From Perlabentimonas sp034003245 (lineage in GTDB: Bacteria; Bacteroidota; Bacteroidia; Bacteroidales; Tenuifilaceae): a stretch of 64,000 bases of DNA. The notes below the pieces were generated by a model, which was not told where the DNA came from, searched no databases, and saw only the letters and a program-made list of their open reading frames with translations. The stretch is taken from contig JAVEYY010000020.1 in assembly GCA_034003245.1 (NCBI GenBank), positions 1 to 64,000 of the forward strand, written 5' to 3'. A program made the position numbers and the translations under genes. Position 1 is the stretch's first letter, and each line of letters opens with the position of its first letter. Of the stretch, positions 35,301 through 43,430 are shown piece by piece.

Positions 35301-37893
35301 TTTTACGGTAGCTCTTCGACTCGGGCATTTTTAACCCAACAAAGTTGTGGTATGGGAAGTAGGGTATTGTGAATCTGTCGATGCTGAAAGCGCCACCCTC
35401 CTCAAAAACCCGAGCGGTGAAGTTGGCGTTCAACTTGCCGGGCGCAGATGTGCGCACGTTGATATTGGGAGAGAAGTTTACCTCACCCTTCTCGTCTAAT
35501 CGACCCTCGAAAACGGTTTGCTCCTCGGCGTAGAATGTGCGTGCTGGATCGTCGAAGGTGAAACCCTTGTACCCATCGAATGTTGTTGTGGCTTGCGTAA
35601 GAATAGCATCAACCTGAACTTTCAGATTGCGCGCTGGAGCGCCATGAAGCCAGGCCGATGTGAACTTTACAGGGCTTACATCGCCATAGCGAAGGGCATC
35701 ATCTTCAATATTGAAGTTGATTTTTAGCCTGTTGGGCATAATGGTTTCCACCTTAAAGATTTGGCTAAACGATACGCCACCCACTTTTACAGTAGCCGAG
35801 TAGTTCCCTGTTGGCGCGTCCTTGTCGGTTGCAACGGGGAACGCGTACATTCCGCTTACGGAAGTAGTTGCTACAGTTCGGTAGATTTGTTGACCTCTTG
35901 AATCGTTTAGTTCAAAGGTTACCGGATGGTTTGGTGGAAGCGTTTTACCCTTATCCTCAATAATAAACGAAACGAAAAGGGTGTCGCCCGGGCGCCATAC
36001 CCCACGCTCGCCGTATATAAATCCTTTAAGCCCTTTTTGAACTGCTACCCCCGAAACATCGAATGCGCTGAGCGAAAGCGCAGAACCATTGTCTAGTTTA
36101 AGGTATCCTCGTTGACTACCATTTTTGGCTATGGCGATAAATGGTTTTTGCTGCTCGGAGAGTTTAATGTTGGCTAGCCCGTTGTTGTCTGTTTTTGCGG
36201 TGGCAATAATCTGCTGCTGATAGTTGAGCAAATCGATATCGATTCCACTAGCTGGTTGAGCAGTGTTTAAATCGGTAACCACAACCATCAGCGAGCCGTC
36301 GGTTCCCGATTTGGCAATTATGCCCAGGTCGGAGGCTATCACATTTCGCCGTACCGATTTACTCTGATAATACGAGGAATGACATGGGTTTTCGCGTTCG
36401 CGCCAATCGTAGTACTCGTAGTCGTAATCATCGTCGTAGTAGTAGGTTTGGGGCACATCGTCGGAAGCGGAATAGCGCTCATCTATCATGATAATGGGTT
36501 GATTTGCCTCGGCGCCGTTGCAGCTATATGTAGAGTACTCCTTACGGAAATTAATGTTGATCTGATAAATGGCTCCTGGTTCTGTTTTTATCAACTCTGT
36601 AAGGTCGATATGAAATGTATTCCATCGGGCAAAATCGGTTTGTCCCGATGGATCGAGCATAACTGTTTTGCGAAGAAGTAGCCGTCCTACACGCCTTATC
36701 TCAGAACTTTGGTCGAGCCTATTCACCTGCAGAAACTGGGCTATATTCTGCTCAAATATTCGAACCACGCTAACATCAACGGCTCTAAGGCTAACAGCTT
36801 GGAATGGGAAAAGCAACCCACCCGATGAGGGCATAATTACCCCTTGTCCAACCAGTCGAACCTGAGGTTTAACAACCTCGAACGAGACAGCAAAAGTTGA
36901 ACTCTGCTCAAGCCTTTGCCTGTTGATATTGCGAATGCCCTCAGAGATATCGAAATTGTACGATCCTGCAAGCCGGGCAGTGGGGTAAATTTTTATAAGA
37001 TTACCCTCAATTATGACTCTTAGTTCGGACACACCACTAGCGCGAACCATGCCCCGCATATTCTGCGATGGGTCTACTGGCTCAGAGAAGCGAACCTCGA
37101 GGTATTGCTCTGGGCTTTGCACCACGTTGTGCGAAAGAATGCGGAATACACCTTTTGGTGGAACCTCCGTTTCGATAGTTTCAGTGAATTCAACTCCTAT
37201 GGGTTTTCCATTAACCGAAATATTAACCTTTTCGGTATTGTCGGTTTGGGTTACACCCTCTACCCAAAAGCTGTGAGTACGGCCATCGCCCGATGAGCTC
37301 CAGCTAACTTCCAGCGCCTTGCCTTTCTGTGTAGCCTTAATTGTTTCTTTTACCTGGTTTGCTTCAGCAAAATCGGCTGTGAGCACAACACCGCCAATTC
37401 GTCGATCCTGGCGCGAAGCCTCACTGTAGAATTCAATCCCAGCTACTCTAACCTCCATGGCCTGCTTAATGGTGCGGAGGTTGAATAGGAAAGATTTATA
37501 GTCGGCTGGGATATTCTGGAAAATCCGATCAAGGGCAACAGTAACCTGATACTCTGAATCGCTTTTAAGCGGAGTGCTGGGGACCAGCTCCAGGGTACGC
37601 TCATCGGCCCAGGTAAGGGTTCCTTTAACCGAAGGTTTAACTCGTAGTAGCCGCGACTCGGCCTCCTTACCAACCATATTGCCCTCAGCAACATTGGCTG
37701 CAAATGTAACCCGGATGGCATCCCTTGTGGAGATTGACCCCGATGAGAATGTTGTGATGTAAGCGCTATAGTCCTTTGCCTGAGCACCGGTTTCTTTGCT
37801 GGCTCTGAAGCCTATTACGTAGAAAAAAATGGCTGCTCCAACTATCAGAATCGATAGGGTGAGGAGTGCTGCAAAAAATATCTTTTTGTTCAT
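32317..37893 (-). CDS. Bacterial alpha-2-macroglobulin family protein
   Basis: This is an envelope-located 1,858-residue protease trap. An N-terminal membrane anchor (about 5-28) precedes a series of MG (macroglobulin, Ig-like) domains, an Asp/Tyr-rich insertion with SDDVPQTYYYDDDYDYE near 480-495, and the thioester domain with Cys1405-Leu-Glu-Gln1408 in HGCLEQTTSK. The C-terminus is a receptor-like beta domain. The anchor is a helix rather than a lipobox, unlike E. coli YfhM. It lies downstream of pbpC on the same strand (216-base gap), the pairing known from many Gram-negative genomes, where it is thought to protect the wall-synthesis site from invading proteases. Confidence 0.95.
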   Translation of the reverse strand: MNKKIFFAALLTLSILIVGAAIFFYVIGFRASKETGAQAKDYSAYITTFSSGSISTRDAIRVTFAANVAEGNMVGKEAESRLLRVKPSVKGTLTWADERTLELVPSTPLKSDSEYQVTVALDRIFQNIPADYKSFLFNLRTIKQAMEVRVAGIEFYSEASRQDRRIGGVVLTADFAEANQVKETIKATQKGKALEVSWSSSGDGRTHSFWVEGVTQTDNTEKVNISVNGKPIGVEFTETIETEVPPKGVFRILSHNVVQSPEQYLEVRFSEPVDPSQNMRGMVRASGVSELRVIIEGNLIKIYPTARLAGSYNFDISEGIRNINRQRLEQSSTFAVSFEVVKPQVRLVGQGVIMPSSGGLLFPFQAVSLRAVDVSVVRIFEQNIAQFLQVNRLDQSSEIRRVGRLLLRKTVMLDPSGQTDFARWNTFHIDLTELIKTEPGAIYQININFRKEYSTYSCNGAEANQPIIMIDERYSASDDVPQTYYYDDDYDYEYYDWRERENPCHSSYYQSKSVRRNVIASDLGIIAKSGTDGSLMVVVTDLNTAQPASGIDIDLLNYQQQIIATAKTDNNGLANIKLSEQQKPFIAIAKNGSQRGYLKLDNGSALSLSAFDVSGVAVQKGLKGFIYGERGVWRPGDTLFVSFIIEDKGKTLPPNHPVTFELNDSRGQQIYRTVATTSVSGMYAFPVATDKDAPTGNYSATVKVGGVSFSQIFKVETIMPNRLKINFNIEDDALRYGDVSPVKFTSAWLHGAPARNLKVQVDAILTQATTTFDGYKGFTFDDPARTFYAEEQTVFEGRLDEKGEVNFSPNINVRTSAPGKLNANFTARVFEEGGAFSIDRFTIPYFPYHNFVGLKMPESKSYRKTYLTDTTHVVDIVLISSEGKPVSKQNLNVEVYKIDWRWWWHRGSEDLSNYVSSSYNRPVSKGTVTTNTKGEAKYNLRINNPEWGRFLIRVSDDDGGHAAGTVVYFDWPGWVSRDRKSTPEASTMLVFATDKERYNVGETVTTTIPSSEGGKIFLTIENGIKVLQSHWINAKAGETQFSFLASADMAPNVFISAMLIQPHGQTANDLPIRMYGITPIGVENPLTHLTPVIAMPDVIEPEQKVSITVTEKDGKPMAFNLAMVDDGLLDLTRFRTPDPWKSFYAREALGVRTWDLYELVMGASAGKMQRIISIGGDDEATGSGDQTANRFKPVVRYFGPFEVEKGKSKRIDFTMPNYVGSVRLMAVAAKEGAYGSAEKTVPVRKPLMVLATLPRVLGPEEEVVLPVTVFAMDQNVKQVKVRVEANDLLKIQGGKEQTIKFDNVGDQVIRFNLKVASQLGVGKLKVIAESGKEKASHEIELNVRNPNPPMTMVMDSALKAGESWIAKYNAFGMRGTNKAKIELSTLPPINLGDRIWYLVGYPHGCLEQTTSKAFPQLFISKLAEVDANTKQAAEQNVRAALGTMRNFVTPDGGLSLWPGGSYPDEWGSIYAGHFMLEAQRMGYSVSSSVLDGWKRSTLRVAQNWSPNQQSRYYNNDLMQAYRLYTLALAKSADMGAMNRLRESANLGVAAKWRLAAAYILAGNPEAARSLVNGVPAEVKNYREQSYTYGSQYRDLAMITETLILLGDFDKAFPLLIQLSNRLSSNSWMSTQEISFSLQSFAKFADASKSSDGVNAQVAIHGKKASNFQSKQTVLQYPFEPVQAGSDKIEVKNTGKGILYARLITQGTPVGGYEVEQSNNLNLEVKFFLMNGSAISPEKISQGTDFYCEVRVYNPGTGGDLEQLILSMVVPSGWEIRTSRLDEGQNASLRSSPFDYQDIRDDRVYTYFNLARGQAKSFLIRFNAAYEGKYYMPGVSCEAMYDNSINARRSGNWVEITLQ

Positions 37894-37933
37894 TATGGTA
37901 AGGTTTTAGGGTAATAATGATTTTGCGAGGCAT

Positions 37934-37976
37934 CTAAGATAGTGATTTAATGCTTTGCCCTCAAAACAATTGATAA
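37934..37976 (-). promoter_or_regulatory. Candidate promoter of the alpha-2-macroglobulin gene
   Basis: On the minus strand TTTTG (37972-37976) is followed after about 20 bases of spacer by TATCTTAG (37934-37941), one mismatch from TAnnTTTG. It lies about 41 bases before the start codon. This would allow transcription separate from the upstream pbpC. Confidence 0.4.
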
Positions 37977-38109
37977 CTAGAATTTAGTTTAGTAGTGAGA
38001 TTTCTTATATCCCTTAAATCTACAAATTTTAGCAAGCTGTGTTTAGAAGAGAAAATTTGAAATTAAGCGTTAATACAAGAGCCTTGAAAGAATGGAGTAT
38101 CTGAAAAGT

Positions 38110-40497
38110 TTACTCAACCCTAAACCTAACGGTTTGCGAGTTACCCATATCGTCAACCAGAGTGAGCGTATGGTTTCCCTTTTTGGGTTGAAGCGCCATT
38201 TTATGGAAAGTTCGAGTATACCCTAGGTAGGTTTCGTTTAGATGCCAAAAAATTGTGGTATTCTCCCTGCGATGAACAACCTCGAAAATTGCCTCGGTGG
38301 GTTTACCATCCAGATCGCGGGGAAGCTGAATTGCTGTTTTTTCGATTCTTGGGTAAATCAATGCCATTTGGCTTTGCTCATTATCGGGTTCGCAGCCCGC
38401 AAGGTAAGGAGGTAGAGATTGGTAGAACGGGTTTTTGCTTTTGTAGAACCACTCCATGGCCGGCGGGAGCACAAACCACGATTGTTTAACCATGTTCTCA
38501 ACACTTACACATTTGTCGGTAACTCTATGGGTTCTCGATTGGTTTAAATGGATAAACCTGTGGTAAGGGCAAGCCTCGGTTTCGAGACCTCGTAGTGGAA
38601 TCCAGGTTGAGTCGACAGGCATGCAGATATCCGAAGCCCTATGCCCGCTGTGGCGGCAAATGGGAACGTAAGCCATATCATCTATTGGTTTCTCGAACCA
38701 GCGCGACGTTGGGAGGAGAGCAAACACATCGAAAAGGATAGGAGCAGCAGCCGAAACTCCTGTTAAATTTGGCCGACCCTCGCCACTGGCATTTCCCACC
38801 CATACGGCTACAACGTACCGCGGATTTAGTCCAATAGCCCAAGCATCGCGGTGCCCAAAGCTGGTTCCGGTTTTCCATGCCACCGATCGCGACGACGAAA
38901 AGTACTGCCATCCCGCCAGCTCGTCGGGGCGGGCAACCTCTTTCATGGCCTCAAAGCAGAAGTAAATTGCCGATGCATCGAGTGGTGAATAGTCTACTAA
39001 ATCAGAGGTTTCAATAGTATTATCACCTTTTGCGTAGTGTGGGGGTATAAAGTTAGTTTTATGGTATTGACTTTGATTTGGTCGGAAATCATTAAGAACT
39101 CTTGCCATCCCGGCATAAACGCCCGCCAAATCCCAAAGCGTAGCCTCGGCTCCTCCAAGTATTAGCGATAGCCCATAATTTTCGGCTGTTCGATTTAATG
39201 TTGAAATACCCAACTTTTGGAGAATATGCTGGAATCGTTCAACTCCATACTGCTGGAGCATACGCACAGCGGGAACATTTAGCGATCGGGCAATTGCCCT
39301 TGAGGCGGGAATGGCTCCGTCGTAGTCGGGATTGTAGTTTTTTGGCGAGTAGCCACCAATTTGAGTTGGTATGTCGGGAATTAGCGTGTTTGGAAGAATT
39401 AGCCCATCGTGAAGCATGACAGCATACAAGAATGGCTTTAAAATACTCCCTGTGCTACGGGGAGATGTTATTATATCAACATGGTTCCCAAAATTAGAGC
39501 CCGGCGAGTTCCCAACGTACGCAAGGGTTGAGTTTGTTTTAATATCTAAAACTAAAACCGCTACATTATGCACCTGGTTGCCAGCCAACTGTTGATGATG
39601 ATTGGCCGCAATTTGGTTAGTCCTCTGCTGTAGTTCCAAATCGATTGTTGTTTCTATTATTTTACCCTCTTTGCCGTCGGCAATGGCTCGGGTAAGCAAA
39701 TGGGGCGTAAGTTGAGGAAGAGGTTTGGGTTCGCCGGGCAGTGGCTCAAGCAGCGAAAGCTGATAGGTTAAGCTATCCAAATCGCCACAGGCAAGTAGTC
39801 TTTTTAGTAGTCGATCCCTTTTGGCTCTGAGAACTTCAGCATTTCGACCAGGAAAAACCAGCGATGGTGAGTTTGGTAGCACAGCCAGGGCAGCAGCTTC
39901 GGCCCAGCTTAGTTCACTGGCCGAGCGGTTGTAGTAGCGCCAGGCGGCAGCGTCTAAACCCACCACGTTGCCCCCAAAAGGGGCATTGGAAGCATACATC
40001 TGCAGGATTTCCCTTTTGCTGTGCGCTATCACGAGCCTAAGGGCTAGCGTTGCCTCTATTAACTTTTCGAAAATTGTTCTGGGTTTATTATCCCTGTAAA
40101 GCCTTATAACCTGCTGTGTAATTGTGCTCCCTCCCTGAGTTAATCGTTTGGCTTTTATGTTGTTCCATGCCGCCCTGGCAATGGCCATGGGATTAATCCC
40201 AGGGTGATGATAAAATTTTCGATCCTCAAACTCAATTATACATCTTTCAAACTTTGTGGGAACACTTAACGATGCTGGGAAGCGGAACTGTTCATCGGCA
40301 GCTATTGAAGCCATAAGCAAATTGCCATTACTCGATAGAATTACGGTGCTTGTAGGCTTTTTGAAGTTTGGTGTAGGTAAAACTAGAAATACAATAAAAA
40401 GGAGTAGGGCAGATGTAACAATAGCAAGTGCTTTCCTGTGTGTAAAGAAAACTGATAACCATCTCTTGGATTGAACTACAAAAGCGCTAATTCTCAT
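38110..40497 (-). CDS. pbpC: Penicillin-binding protein 1C
   Basis: This is a bifunctional peptidoglycan synthase of 795 residues. It has an N-terminal membrane anchor, then a GT51 glycosyltransferase domain with FEDRKFYHH (catalytic Glu91) and GGSTITQQ at 122-129. A transpeptidase domain follows with SILK (Ser351, Lys354) and WKTGTSFGHRDAW, and a C-terminal beta domain (BiPBP_C) with Cys-bearing loops closes the protein. I start at the ATG at 40495-40497; a further 12 codons to a TTG at 40533 are open but less likely. PBP1C next to alpha-2-macroglobulin is a widespread envelope-defence arrangement. Confidence 0.95.
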   Translation of the reverse strand: MRISAFVVQSKRWLSVFFTHRKALAIVTSALLLFIVFLVLPTPNFKKPTSTVILSSNGNLLMASIAADEQFRFPASLSVPTKFERCIIEFEDRKFYHHPGINPMAIARAAWNNIKAKRLTQGGSTITQQVIRLYRDNKPRTIFEKLIEATLALRLVIAHSKREILQMYASNAPFGGNVVGLDAAAWRYYNRSASELSWAEAAALAVLPNSPSLVFPGRNAEVLRAKRDRLLKRLLACGDLDSLTYQLSLLEPLPGEPKPLPQLTPHLLTRAIADGKEGKIIETTIDLELQQRTNQIAANHHQQLAGNQVHNVAVLVLDIKTNSTLAYVGNSPGSNFGNHVDIITSPRSTGSILKPFLYAVMLHDGLILPNTLIPDIPTQIGGYSPKNYNPDYDGAIPASRAIARSLNVPAVRMLQQYGVERFQHILQKLGISTLNRTAENYGLSLILGGAEATLWDLAGVYAGMARVLNDFRPNQSQYHKTNFIPPHYAKGDNTIETSDLVDYSPLDASAIYFCFEAMKEVARPDELAGWQYFSSSRSVAWKTGTSFGHRDAWAIGLNPRYVVAVWVGNASGEGRPNLTGVSAAAPILFDVFALLPTSRWFEKPIDDMAYVPICRHSGHRASDICMPVDSTWIPLRGLETEACPYHRFIHLNQSRTHRVTDKCVSVENMVKQSWFVLPPAMEWFYKSKNPFYQSLPPYLAGCEPDNEQSQMALIYPRIEKTAIQLPRDLDGKPTEAIFEVVHRRENTTIFWHLNETYLGYTRTFHKMALQPKKGNHTLTLVDDMGNSQTVRFRVE

Positions 40498-40575
40498 TAT
40501 TTGTGTCAATAATTGCAGTAAAGATAGTTTCAAAAGGGAAAATGAAAGGAATTCTATTCAACAAATTATTAGTAC

Positions 40576-40605
40576 TTGCGTTAACTCATCTATTGTGTAC
40601 CTTTG
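40576..40605 (+). promoter_or_regulatory. Bacteroidetes-type promoter for the DAHP synthase gene
   Basis: TTG at 40576-40578 is followed by exactly 19 bases and a perfect TACCTTTG at 40598-40605. This is the best plus-strand match in the window to the Bacteroidetes housekeeping consensus. The leader to the ATG at 40670 would be close to 60 bases. Confidence 0.65.
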
Positions 40606-40669
40606 CATTGGACAACTACAGCTGTTTTGTAGGAGCAAATTCTAGAAAAATCGATTAGTTACTATTTCA

Positions 40670-41767
40670 ATGAGTATTATCCCAATTTCGCAGTGGTTTG
40701 GCGGTGTGGAAAAACGCCCCCTGATAATTGCAGGCCCATGTAGCGCCGAGAGTCGCGAACAGGTATTGGATACCGCTCGATCCATCGCTTCGCTTGGGAA
40801 AGTGCAGGTTCTTAGGGCCGGCGTATGGAAACCCCGGTCGCGCCCAGGGACCTTTCAGGGAGTTGGGGAGCAGGCATTGGTGTGGCTGGCCGAAGCCAAA
40901 AAAGAGACTGGATTGCTGCTAGCTGTTGAGGTGGCTACGCCTGAGCATCTGGAAATAGCGCTTAAGCATGGAGTGGATATGTTTTGGGTAGGCGCTCGCA
41001 CAACCTCCAACCCTTTCTCGGTTGATGAGCTGGCTCGCGCCATGGCAGGAGTAGATAAACCAGTTCTAATAAAGAATCCCATTCATCCCGATTTGGAGAT
41101 GTGGATTGGCACCATCGAACGTTTTTCGCGTGTTGGGATTACCAAGTTGGGAGCAATTCACAGGGGATTCTCACCGTTTCAAAAATCAAACTATCGCAAC
41201 CTGCCAAAATGGGAAGTTCCCATCGATCTGAAAACCTACATCCCCGAACTGCCCATAATCTGCGACCCAAGTCATATTGCTGGTAAATGGGAGTTAATTT
41301 TTAATATTGCCCAAAAGGCGCTCGACCTGTCGATGGATGGGCTGATGATTGAGTCGCACATTTGTCCTGAAAAAGCCCTTAGCGATGCCCGTCAGCAGGT
41401 AACGCCCGAAAAGTTGGGGGAGATTCTTACGGCCTTGTCGTATCGAAAAATGTTGCCCACTTCATCGGAGTCGATTGATGCGTTGGAGTCGATGCGCGAG
41501 AAGATCGATTCGCTCGATTCACAATTGCTTGAACTGCTTGCACAACGAATGGATATTGTTCGGCAAATTGGGGAGTATAAGCTAAAGAACAATGTGGCCA
41601 TTATGCAGCTCCGCCGCTGGGAGGAGATGATAAAGATGCGCGTGGAGGTGGGGAATTCGCTTGGGTTAAGTCCGGAGTACGTGAAAGACCTGCTTAGGCT
41701 GGTTCACAAGGAATCTGTCCGCAAGCAGGCCGATATTATCTCACCTAAGGATAAGGCTAACGAGTAG
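40670..41767 (+). CDS. Bifunctional DAHP synthase / chorismate mutase
   Basis: This enzyme joins two shikimate-pathway steps: condensation of phosphoenolpyruvate with erythrose-4-phosphate, and conversion of chorismate to prephenate. Residues 1-265 form the DAHP synthase barrel (KdsA-like class: IAGPCSAES, VLRAGVWKPRSRPGTFQG, IKNPIHPD, CDPSHIAGKW). From about 270 the AroQ-type chorismate mutase follows (IDSLDSQLLELLAQRMDIV, with Arg and Lys for binding at RQIGEYK). This order of fusion is common in Bacteroidota. The gene has its own promoter and converges on purS with only 13 bases between them. Confidence 0.95.
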   Translation: MSIIPISQWFGGVEKRPLIIAGPCSAESREQVLDTARSIASLGKVQVLRAGVWKPRSRPGTFQGVGEQALVWLAEAKKETGLLLAVEVATPEHLEIALKHGVDMFWVGARTTSNPFSVDELARAMAGVDKPVLIKNPIHPDLEMWIGTIERFSRVGITKLGAIHRGFSPFQKSNYRNLPKWEVPIDLKTYIPELPIICDPSHIAGKWELIFNIAQKALDLSMDGLMIESHICPEKALSDARQQVTPEKLGEILTALSYRKMLPTSSESIDALESMREKIDSLDSQLLELLAQRMDIVRQIGEYKLKNNVAIMQLRRWEEMIKMRVEVGNSLGLSPEYVKDLLRLVHKESVRKQADIISPKDKANE

Positions 41768-41780
41768 CTTATTTCTCTTT

Positions 41781-42032
41781 TTATAACTCGGTTATTCTGT
41801 ACTCGTAACCCTCCATTATGGGGTTCGATAGCACCTTTGCACAGGCCTCGTTGATGCGCTCCATGGCAGCCTCCTTGGTAGGAGCCTCAATCTCGAGCGT
41901 AATGTGCTTGCCAATGCGCACGTTCTCAACCTCCTTGTAACCGCTGTTCTGCATAACCATTCCAACCGCTTTTCCTTGAGGATCAAGTAGTGCCTTAAGG
42001 GGCATAACGTTTATTTCAGCTACAAATTTCAT
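41781..42032 (-). CDS. purS: Phosphoribosylformylglycinamidine synthase subunit PurS
   Basis: This is an 83-residue protein that matches PurS, the small bridging subunit of the PurLQS complex in purine synthesis: FVAEINVMPLKALLDPQGKA, YKEVENVRIGKHI and CAKVLSNPIMEGYEY, given here as LLDPQGKAV, VRIGKHI and LSNPIMEGYEY. It stands away from purL and purQ, which are not in the window. Some Bacteroidota have a single long PurL that needs no PurS, so a separate PurS is worth noting. It starts at the ATG at 42030-42032. Confidence 0.88.
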   Translation of the reverse strand: MKFVAEINVMPLKALLDPQGKAVGMVMQNSGYKEVENVRIGKHITLEIEAPTKEAAMERINEACAKVLSNPIMEGYEYRITEL

Positions 42033-42233
42033 ATTGTTTGTGTTTTACATTTGGGTGTTGGCAAAGCTATGAAAAATTGGGTGAATAGCAAAACACATTT
42101 CCTATAATGAGAATTACTTTAAGGGAATATGCTGAAACAAATATTAGTGGATAATTATAGTGATTTGGTGTAATTGTAATCCTTCGATTTAGTATTTCTT
42201 CATATATTTAGTAATAATTTCATAGCTCACGAT

Positions 42234-43427
42234 ATGCCAATACAAACTGCAAATTCGCTTCATACTGGTAATGTTCAGCTAGAACTCAGAAAATTTGTAG
42301 CCCCTGAGTATATTTTCGGGGCTGATGCTCGGCTTCTGGCCAGCAATTATTGTAAACAGCTGGGAGGTATAAAAGTGCTTTTAGTTACCGACTCAGGAGT
42401 AATGACTACTCCTTGGCTAGCTGAACTGCAGGAAAATCTTTTTCGGAATGGAATTGAGCATACCCTTTACTCATCAATATCACCAAATCCCAGAGATTTT
42501 GAGGTGATGGAGGGGGCTGATTTTTACCGGGCATCGGGTTGTAATATGATTATAGCCTTGGGGGGAGGAAGTGTTATGGATTGCGCCAAGGGGATTGGTA
42601 TTGTATCAACTAACCATAAGCATATTGACAGATTTGAGGGGGTGGATAAGATAGCTAACCCAATGCCACCCCTGATTTGCATACCAACAACAGCTGGAAC
42701 TGCTGCCGATCTCTCACAGTTTGCCATTATTAACAGGTACGAGCACAAGTATAAAATGGCCATCATCAGTAAAGCAACAGTCCCCGATGTGTCGCTTATC
42801 GATCCGGTTGTACTTACTACAATGGATTCCTTTTTAACTGCCTGTACTGGAATGGATGCCTTGGCTCATGCTTTTGAAGCGTACGTTTCCAATGCCAGTT
42901 CAGCATTTACCGATTTATACGCACTCGAAGCCATCGACTTGCTTACTGCAAACCTTTTGGCTTCGATCCAAAATCCTACCGATATTCAACTTAGGGGTAG
43001 GGTAATGCTGGCTAGTATTTATGCTGGCTTAGCATTCTCCAATGCAAGCCTGGGCTGTGTACACTCACTGGCCCACAGTTTGGGTGGTTACCTCGATTTG
43101 CCACATGGCGAATGTAATGCCATACTATTACCCCATGTAGTAGATTATTACTTCGATGTCGCACAGGATAAATACATTACTATAGCCCATAAGCTAGGCG
43201 TTGATGCTAGTGGACTGACGCCCACATCCGTTAAAAAGCTGCTGGTTGATTCTATTCTGTATTTAAAAAGAAGCGTTGGCATTGTTTCAACACTAGGGAA
43301 TAAAGGGGTGAAGAGTGATATGGTGAGCACATTGTCCGGGAAGGCAATTAACGATCCATGTAATGCCACAAACCCAAGGGTACCAACTAAGGCCGATTTG
43401 GCCGCAATTTATTCCGAAGCCATTTAG
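42234..43427 (+). CDS. Iron-containing alcohol dehydrogenase, ErcA-like
   Basis: This 397-residue protein belongs to the iron-dependent alcohol dehydrogenase family. The NAD-binding GGGS is at 110-113, and the four metal ligands Asp208, His212, His277 and His291 are all present (GMDALAH, VHSLAH, DLPHGE). It is directly followed, 3 bases later, by a sensor kinase, then an NtrC-type regulator. The N-terminus LELRKFVAPEYIFG and this linkage resemble ErcA of Pseudomonas, an alcohol dehydrogenase-like protein that regulates ethanol oxidation together with kinases. It could be an active oxidoreductase, but a regulatory role is favoured by the context. Confidence 0.85.
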   Translation: MPIQTANSLHTGNVQLELRKFVAPEYIFGADARLLASNYCKQLGGIKVLLVTDSGVMTTPWLAELQENLFRNGIEHTLYSSISPNPRDFEVMEGADFYRASGCNMIIALGGGSVMDCAKGIGIVSTNHKHIDRFEGVDKIANPMPPLICIPTTAGTAADLSQFAIINRYEHKYKMAIISKATVPDVSLIDPVVLTTMDSFLTACTGMDALAHAFEAYVSNASSAFTDLYALEAIDLLTANLLASIQNPTDIQLRGRVMLASIYAGLAFSNASLGCVHSLAHSLGGYLDLPHGECNAILLPHVVDYYFDVAQDKYITIAHKLGVDASGLTPTSVKKLLVDSILYLKRSVGIVSTLGNKGVKSDMVSTLSGKAINDPCNATNPRVPTKADLAAIYSEAI

Positions 43428-43430
43428 ATT

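Noticed and set aside
36379..36500. Tandem-repeat-like GTAGT/CGTCGT sequence inside the alpha-2-macroglobulin gene
   Set aside because: It encodes an Asp/Tyr-rich loop on the minus strand and is not an independent repeat.
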